Below the pieces are notes generated by a model that did no database searches, was not told the DNA's origin, and saw nothing but the letters and a program-made list of their open reading frames with translations. From contig JAEZQV010000146.1 of NCBI GenBank assembly GCA_023441125.1, positions 1 to 9,289 on the forward strand: a DNA stretch of 9,289 bases. The letters run 5' to 3'. Numbering within the stretch: the stretch's first letter is position 1; each line of letters opens with the position of its first letter. This DNA comes from Bacillota bacterium (lineage in GTDB: Bacteria; Bacillota_C; Negativicutes; Sporomusales; Sporomusaceae). The position numbers were made by a program, and so were the translations under genes. Below are positions 5,503 through 9,289 of the stretch, one piece after another.

Positions 5503-5523
5503 GAATATCATCCTAGGATATTC
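5503..5523. repeat. Inverted repeat in the GntR gene leader
   Basis: GAATATC (5503-5509) and GATATTC (5517-5523) are perfect seven-base arms around ATCCTAG. The repeat lies between the putative transcription start and the AGGAGG site at 5528-5533. It may be a second operator half-site pair or a small hairpin that limits translation. AGGATATT from its right side recurs at 6448-6455 at the edge of the cupin operator. Confidence 0.4.
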
Positions 5524-5540
5524 CGGGAGGAGGACAGCAT

Positions 5541-6191
5541 TTGGAATATAAAACCAGAAGTGAGTATATTTATGACAACATTAAAGAAGATATTATAAAT
5601 GGTAAATTAAATCTGGGAGAACGGCTGTTAATAAATGACTTGGCAAAACAATATAGTGTAAGCGCTGTGCCGGTAAGAGAAGCACTTAACCGATTATTAC
5701 AGGACGGGCTTGTTGAAATGGTCGCCAACGTTGGCGCGAAGATATCGGCGTTAAACCGAGAAAAATATCTCGAGATTTTTTTTGTTAAATTTGAGCTGGA
5801 AGCCATAGCCTTTAGAATGGCAGCCGAAGCGGCCACTGATGAATTAGTCGCAAAGCTGGAAGGCATTATCGCCGAAATGGAAGATAGTCTGGAAAATAAC
5901 GACCTGACCCTTTATGCGAAGCTGAACCGCCGCTTCCATCTGACAATAGATGAGGCAAACCCCAATAAGTTTTTATACGAAACATTAGTAGGGCTGTGGA
6001 ATAGGACCGATTTGACGCGACGGGCGTTTACCCTGTCGTTGGCCAGGGATAGAGAATCTCTGGCCGAGCATAAAGAGATTTTACAGGCGATAAGAGACCG
6101 GGACGGCGCTTTGGTGGCCCAGATTTTCCGCCGACAAAAAGCGAATAGCGCCAAATTCTATACGGAACATTTTCCATTATGGGGTTTTTGA
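5541..6191 (+). CDS. GntR-family transcriptional regulator, FCD subfamily
   Basis: A 216-residue DNA-binding regulator. Residues 1-72 form the winged helix-turn-helix, with SVSAVPVREALNRLLQDGLV (39-58) matching the recognition-helix motif of GntR proteins. Residues about 75-210 are the helical FCD effector domain, which in relatives binds a metal and an organic acid. Metal-site positions are N129, H133 (NRRFH) and H177 (EHKEIL); the third expected histidine, 22 residues after H177, is Q199. The start is TTG, supported by AGGAGG 7 bases upstream; no better ATG exists. It precedes a cupin and a transporter gene on the same strand but has its own terminator, so it likely represses itself and the downstream pair in response to a carboxylate (inference). 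Confidence 0.92.
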   Translation: MEYKTRSEYIYDNIKEDIINGKLNLGERLLINDLAKQYSVSAVPVREALNRLLQDGLVEMVANVGAKISALNREKYLEIFFVKFELEAIAFRMAAEAATDELVAKLEGIIAEMEDSLENNDLTLYAKLNRRFHLTIDEANPNKFLYETLVGLWNRTDLTRRAFTLSLARDRESLAEHKEILQAIRDRDGALVAQIFRRQKANSAKFYTEHFPLWGF

Positions 6192-6215
6192 CATATTGAG
6201 CCTCCTGCGCAGCTG

Positions 6216-6244
6216 GCCGGCAGAAAAAGCTGCCTGATGCCGGC
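6216..6244 (+). other. Hairpin in the GntR 3' region
   Basis: GCCGGCA (6216-6222) pairs perfectly with TGCCGGC (6238-6244) over a 15-base loop containing AAAAAG. No T-run follows, so it is not a terminator; it may protect the mRNA 3' end upstream of the real terminator at 6291. Confidence 0.3.
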
Positions 6245-6290
6245 TGATTTATGCTACCCATAGAATTACCACAAATTATTGAGGTTCTTG

Positions 6291-6349
6291 AAAGCTAGCT
6301 GCTATTAGCCAGATATCTGGCTAATAGCAGCTAGCTTTTTCTTTTATTT
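6291..6349 (+). terminator. Terminator of the GntR gene built on a perfect 48-bp palindrome
   Basis: Bases 6291-6314 are the exact reverse complement of 6315-6338 (arms begin AAAGCTAGCTGC and meet at AGATATCT). As RNA this gives a very long stem ending in TTTTTCTTTTATTTT, a convincing intrinsic terminator. It is about 100 bases after the stop codon, and separates the regulator transcript from the cupin gene. A terminator stem of this length and perfection is unusual. Confidence 0.85.
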
Positions 6350-6449
6350 TCAAGCTGTCGCCGATTTTAGCCTATGTAATAAGGCAGGCGTAGCTTTAGG
6401 CAGGAAAAACTAAATTTTCTCAATTTTGGATTTTTCACTCTAGGCAAAG

Positions 6450-6498
6450 GATATTATATATGATATATTATAACATATAATGTATCATATATAATATC
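6450..6498. promoter_or_regulatory. 49-bp AT-only-core inverted repeat, probable operator/promoter of cupin-MFS genes
   Basis: The 16-base arms GATATTATATATGATA (6450-6465) and TATCATATATAATATC (6483-6498) are perfect inverted copies. Inside them ATTAT (6467-6471) and ATAAT (6477-6481) continue the symmetry around AACAT, with one mismatched pair. The element contains -10-like sequences (TATTAT, TATATA) with TTGGAT (6426-6431) or TTTTCA (6432-6437) as weak -35 candidates. It lies 68 bases before the cupin start. The adjacent regulator gene has related AT-rich repeats, so this is the likely binding site of that GntR protein. Confidence 0.6.
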
Positions 6499-6565
6499 AA
6501 AAAAAGATGGTGACGGCTTTGACAGGAATGGGTAAAGCCCCAATATCATTGCAAAGGAGAATGCT

Positions 6566-6958
6566 ATGGAAATTCTGAAGAATGGCACGATTATAGGAAA
6601 CTGGCAGCAAGAGAAATGGGAAAAGATAGCGCCTGGTGTTGAACAGCTTTTGGTTTCTGGAAAAGGAATGACTCTTTCCTTTCAGAGAATAGGCCCGGAA
6701 GCTTCCGGGGTAAATGCGTCCAGACCTGGCAGGGGCCACCGTCATGACGATGTCGAGCAACTGACAATTCTGCTTGCAGGACATGGTACGGTTATTGTCG
6801 ACGGGAAGAGATATCCGGTAAAGAAGGGTTCGCATTGGCTTGCCCCCAGCGGGGTGGACCACACTTTTGATCTGTGCGAATCCCCGGCAGAAATAACCCT
6901 GCTCCAGCTATTTCCGGGACCTAAACGGCCCCCAAACGTGCCGCACGGCTATGACTAA
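6566..6958 (+). CDS. Small single-domain cupin protein
   Basis: A 130-residue protein with one conserved cupin barrel. Motif 1 is GRGHRHDDVEQLTILLAG (residues 55-72), giving metal ligands H58, H60 and E64; motif 2 is GSHWLAPSGVDHTF (88-101), with P94, G96 and H99. All four usual metal ligands are therefore present. Such cupins bind a divalent metal and act as isomerases, decarboxylases, dioxygenases or small-molecule binders; the reaction cannot be chosen from sequence. AAGGAG at 6554-6559 supports the ATG at 6566; an earlier ATG at 6561 stops after five codons. The transporter gene follows after 109 bases with no strong terminator, so they probably form one transcript and the cupin likely processes or senses the imported compound. 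Confidence 0.9.
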   Translation: MEILKNGTIIGNWQQEKWEKIAPGVEQLLVSGKGMTLSFQRIGPEASGVNASRPGRGHRHDDVEQLTILLAGHGTVIVDGKRYPVKKGSHWLAPSGVDHTFDLCESPAEITLLQLFPGPKRPPNVPHGYD

Positions 6959-6972
6959 TTGCCATTTGGCAA
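6959..6972. repeat. Short inverted repeat after the cupin stop
   Basis: TTGCCA and TGGCAA flank TT directly after the stop codon. The loop is too short and no T-run follows, so it is unlikely to terminate; it may be a weak 3' processing hairpin or a protein site. The rest of the 109-base gap shows only the Shine-Dalgarno sequence of the next gene. Confidence 0.25.
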
Positions 6973-7067
6973 AAGACATAACGCAAAAGTGGCGCATTAC
7001 GCTTACTTTAATGTACATATAAAAACGACAACAAGGCAATCCGGAAAATGGAGAGGGAGGCGTTAGA

Positions 7068-8360
7068 ATGAGCGTTCAGCCTGATGCGGAACAAGCGTTG
7101 ATTTGTAAGCCGGCTGAGAATCTTCCGTGGTATAAGGAGATTAATACACAACAGAAGCATGTGGCGGTAGCCACATGCCTCGCTTGGGCAATAGATTCCT
7201 TTGATAACTTATTGTTCGGCTTCGTAATGTATACGATACTAACAGAATTTCAGACCACCATGACGGTAACCGGTCTCATCGCGACCTGTACAATGTTTGC
7301 ATCGGCGCTTGGCGGAATACTTTTTGGCTATTGCTCTGATAAATTTGGCCGCAAAGCTTCATTGCTTGTGTCGATTATGCTGTATACGATTTTTACGGCT
7401 TTAATTGGATTTTCGAACAATATATGGTTCTTTTTCGTTACTCGTGTTCTCGTGGGGATTGGTTTGGGGGGTGAATGGTCCGCAGGCGCCACGCTTATTG
7501 CCGAAATATGGCCGGAAAAGCACCGGGGCAAGGGCCTGGGAATCATGCAGAGCGGCATGTCGATAGGCGGCTTGATCGGAGCAATTGTCGCCGGCCCCAT
7601 TATCGCCGCCTGGGGGTGGCGGTATCTGTTCTGGATTGCGGCTGTCCCCGGAGTTCTGATAATGATTTATATCGCAATGTATATCAAAGAATCGCCGCTT
7701 TGGCTGGAAAGCAAGCATAAAGAAATAGCCCAGCAAAAAAATCAGGAGTCCGTCTCTTTTATGCGTTCCGGTTACCTTGGTGCGCTCATACTCGGGATAG
7801 TTTTTGTAACATTTATCATGCTATCGCAGTGGCCGGTTGCTACTTTCCAGACCTCATATTTTAATACACCGATTGATAAAGGCGGGGTGGGTATCGGTAC
7901 CGCCATCAGCACGCAAATCCAGACTCCTTATTTTATAGGATGCCTGTTAGGCTATCTAACCTTTGGCTTTGTTTCAGACCGAATAGGGCGTAAGAAGGCA
8001 TTCCTCATCTTTCTGGGGTTTGGCGGGATATTTATGCCGCTGCAATACATTATAGTCAAGCTTTCACTTATGGCCTACATGGTCTGCACCATCCTCGCCG
8101 GTTACTTTTCGGTCGGCCTGTATTCCGGCCTCGGGGCATTTTTGGCAGAAGCATTTCCCACAAAATTCCGCGGCACGGCTATCGGCTTATGCTATAATGG
8201 GGGTCGTGGCATTGGCTCGGCCGGAATATTCGTAGCCGGGGCGATAATCCCGACAATGGGCTTCTTGCCCATTCTCGTCGGCTTTGCTCTTTTCTCCTGG
8301 CTCGCGTTCATTACGGCTTTCTTCCTGAAAGACCGAACCGGCATAAAATTTGAAGCCTAG
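7068..8360 (+). CDS. MFS transporter, carboxylate/sialate or aromatic-acid:H+ symporter type
   Basis: A 430-residue, twelve-helix major facilitator. TM1 carries AWAIDSFDNLLFG (39-51), with D43 and D46 at the position of the acidic DGFD/DGYD motif of organic-acid:proton symporters. Motif A appears twice: GYCSDKFGRK (87-96) and GFVSDRIGRK (300-309). The stretch GIGLGGEWSAGATLIAEIWP (130-149), then RGKGLGIMQSG, is characteristic of the sialate/lactate (SHS) and aromatic acid (AAHS) subfamilies, and EAFPTKFRGT (361-370) repeats the theme in the second half. The AGGGAGG site 7 bases upstream supports the ATG. Encoded after a cupin and under a GntR/FCD regulator, it probably imports a small carboxylate by proton symport across the cytoplasmic membrane; the substrate is unknown. 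Confidence 0.93.
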   Translation: MSVQPDAEQALICKPAENLPWYKEINTQQKHVAVATCLAWAIDSFDNLLFGFVMYTILTEFQTTMTVTGLIATCTMFASALGGILFGYCSDKFGRKASLLVSIMLYTIFTALIGFSNNIWFFFVTRVLVGIGLGGEWSAGATLIAEIWPEKHRGKGLGIMQSGMSIGGLIGAIVAGPIIAAWGWRYLFWIAAVPGVLIMIYIAMYIKESPLWLESKHKEIAQQKNQESVSFMRSGYLGALILGIVFVTFIMLSQWPVATFQTSYFNTPIDKGGVGIGTAISTQIQTPYFIGCLLGYLTFGFVSDRIGRKKAFLIFLGFGGIFMPLQYIIVKLSLMAYMVCTILAGYFSVGLYSGLGAFLAEAFPTKFRGTAIGLCYNGGRGIGSAGIFVAGAIIPTMGFLPILVGFALFSWLAFITAFFLKDRTGIKFEA

Positions 8361-8403
8361 GAAGGCGGCGGAACCCCTTTAAAGCAGATGTGAGGCAGGC
8401 AGC

Positions 8404-8441
8404 AGCCCAGAACATGGGCCGACTGTTGTAGACAGCACAAC
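8404..8441 (+). other. Two small hairpins after the MFS gene
   Basis: GCCCA/TGGGC (8404-8408 and 8415-8419) and GTTGT/ACAAC (8425-8429 and 8437-8441) are adjacent five-pair stems. Neither has a T-run. They lie in the untranslated tail of the transporter transcript; no riboswitch class is recognised. Confidence 0.25.
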
Positions 8442-8494
8442 CTGATGCACTATGACCCTATGCTTGGGAATCGAAAAATACATAACGCTAAGCA

Positions 8495-8543
8495 CAAAAG
8501 GGGCATGGAGGAAGCTGTGTCATGCTCCCTTTTGTAATTTTTG
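8495..8543 (+). terminator. Intrinsic terminator of the MFS transcript
   Basis: CAAAAGGG (8495-8502) pairs with CCCTTTTG (8527-8534), and GCATG (8503-8507) with CATGC (8521-8525), separated by one bulged T. The stem is followed by TAATTTTTG. It closes the cupin-MFS unit 135 bases after the transporter stop. Confidence 0.8.
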
Positions 8544-8560
8544 CATCCCAAGGATAAATA
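8532..8560 (+). promoter_or_regulatory. Candidate promoter of the chemoreceptor-like gene
   Basis: TTGTAA (8532-8537) and TAAATA (8555-8560) are 17 bases apart, overlapping the tail of the preceding terminator. Transcription would begin near 8567, leaving about 30 bases before the TTG start with its AAGGAGG site. No sigma-D (motility) promoter pattern is seen. Confidence 0.4.
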
Positions 8561-8597
8561 TACCAGGAAAATGAGGGATAACAAGGAGGCGATATAT

Positions 8598-9289
8598 TTG
8601 GGCCAATTGGAAAATGTTATTGCGGTGATGCCTATTGTCCAACAACTCAGTGTATTGGACTGCTCTATTACTGTTTGTGATGCGGCGGGAACCATTGTCA
8701 GCTTTTTGCCGGCAAGTTCTTTTCAGATGAAAGGCGCTCAAGTGAAAGGCAATCAAGCCAAGGTCTCGGAAACGGGGGCGTTGGCCGAGAGTTTAAAAAA
8801 TAATGCCAGAAGTCAGCGAACAGTATCTCGGGATGTCTTCGGCATCCCGGTTAAATTGCTGGCCGTACCGATACATGATGAAGGCCGGCTGGTAGGTTCT
8901 GTCGGAATAGCATTAAATTTAGCCACGCAGAGCACCCTGCAGGATGCCGTCCAAACTATCGCCGCAACTTCCGAAGAGGTAGATGCGACAGTCCAGGAAC
9001 TGGCCGCCGCCGCCGCCAATCTTGCCGGCAAAATGGAAGAACTTAGGGGCCGGGGCGCAAAAATTATCGATGAAATCAAAAAGACGAACAGTATTCTCAC
9101 CTTTGTCAGCAATGTTGCTACCAACTCGAAGCTGTTGAGCGTTAATGCCTCCATCGAAGCGGCCAGAGCCGGGGAAAGCGGCCGGGGCTTCGCGGTAGTG
9201 GCCGACGAAATAGGCAAGATGGCGCAAAGCAGCAACCAAGCGGTAAAAAATATCCGGGAAATTTTACTTGTTATCCAGCAGGATAGCAA
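8598..9289 (+). CDS. Soluble methyl-accepting chemotaxis-like transducer (3' end outside window)
   Basis: The first 230 residues of a sensory transducer; the frame is open at the window end. Residues 1-110 form a small sensor domain with PAS/GAF-like strand patterns (SITVCDAAGTIVSF at 23-36, LVGSVGIAL at 98-106). Residues from about 111 are a long coiled coil reaching the highly conserved signalling tip, NVATNSKLLSVNASIEAARA then GESGRGFAVVADEIGKMA (172-209), which in chemoreceptors contacts CheA and CheW. No hydrophobic membrane segment is present, so it is cytoplasmic, like the short soluble receptor YfmS of Bacillus. The start TTG at 8598 has AAGGAGG 8 bases upstream; an in-frame ATG at 8571 would add nine residues but lies almost at the predicted transcript start. 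The ligand is unknown. Confidence 0.9.
   Translation, partial: MGQLENVIAVMPIVQQLSVLDCSITVCDAAGTIVSFLPASSFQMKGAQVKGNQAKVSETGALAESLKNNARSQRTVSRDVFGIPVKLLAVPIHDEGRLVGSVGIALNLATQSTLQDAVQTIAATSEEVDATVQELAAAAANLAGKMEELRGRGAKIIDEIKKTNSILTFVSNVATNSKLLSVNASIEAARAGESGRGFAVVADEIGKMAQSSNQAVKNIREILLVIQQDS

Noticed and set aside
8361..8597. Cyclic-di-GMP riboswitch before the chemoreceptor-like gene
   Set aside because: The region is structured, but the conserved GEMM core sequences are not present, and one hairpin is clearly the terminator of the preceding gene.
8813..9289. Long minus-strand open frames antisense to the chemoreceptor-like gene
   Set aside because: The plus strand encodes the conserved signalling tip motif in a continuous frame with a ribosome site; the antisense translations are low-complexity Ser/Ala/Arg runs with no recognisable family.
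1..9289. CRISPR arrays, insertion sequences, toxin-antitoxin or phage-defence genes
   Set aside because: No regularly spaced repeats, transposase motifs or nuclease/toxin motifs were seen; repeats found are single inverted or short tandem elements in control regions.

Overview
The window looks like the chromosome of an anaerobic, low-to-mid GC Firmicute. Evidence: AGGAGG-type ribosome binding sites, TTG starts, compact sigma-A-like promoters and many intrinsic terminators. The paired P-II proteins, a selenocysteine tRNA and a soluble chemoreceptor-like protein would fit a Negativicute of the Sporomusa/Pelosinus kind. That placement is inference from protein flavour, not a database result.

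Region 1 (1-2182, + strand) is the 3' part of an ABC import operon: the end of a FecCD/BtuC-type permease, its ATPase and a lipoprotein substrate-binding protein. The family takes up iron-siderophores, haem or cobalamin; the sequence does not say which.

Region 2 (2241-4897, - strand) is an ammonium module. A strong promoter at 4868-4897 drives a leader of about 200 nt, then amtB, then a P-II gene (2830-3201) that ends in its own terminator. A second P-II gene (2294-2665) encodes a protein about 90% identical and has its own promoter and terminator. The amtB leader holds two consecutive hexaloop-hairpin/terminator units, a layout resembling the RNA targets of ANTAR antiterminator proteins. This is the most interesting signal in the window.

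Region 3 (4977-5240, + strand) is selC, the UGA-reading selenocysteine tRNA, with its promoter and terminator. It is transcribed divergently from amtB. No selA, selB or convincing selenoprotein gene is in the window.

Region 4 (5459-8543, + strand) is a small regulated uptake module: a GntR/FCD repressor-type regulator, a single-domain cupin and an MFS carboxylate-type transporter. AT-rich repeats and inverted repeats precede both the regulator and the cupin, suggesting one regulator controls itself and the cupin-transporter pair. The stretch 5241-5460 has no supported gene but contains mutually exclusive RNA folds.

Region 5 (8532-9289, + strand) is the 5' part of a cytoplasmic methyl-accepting chemotaxis-like transducer, cut by the window end.
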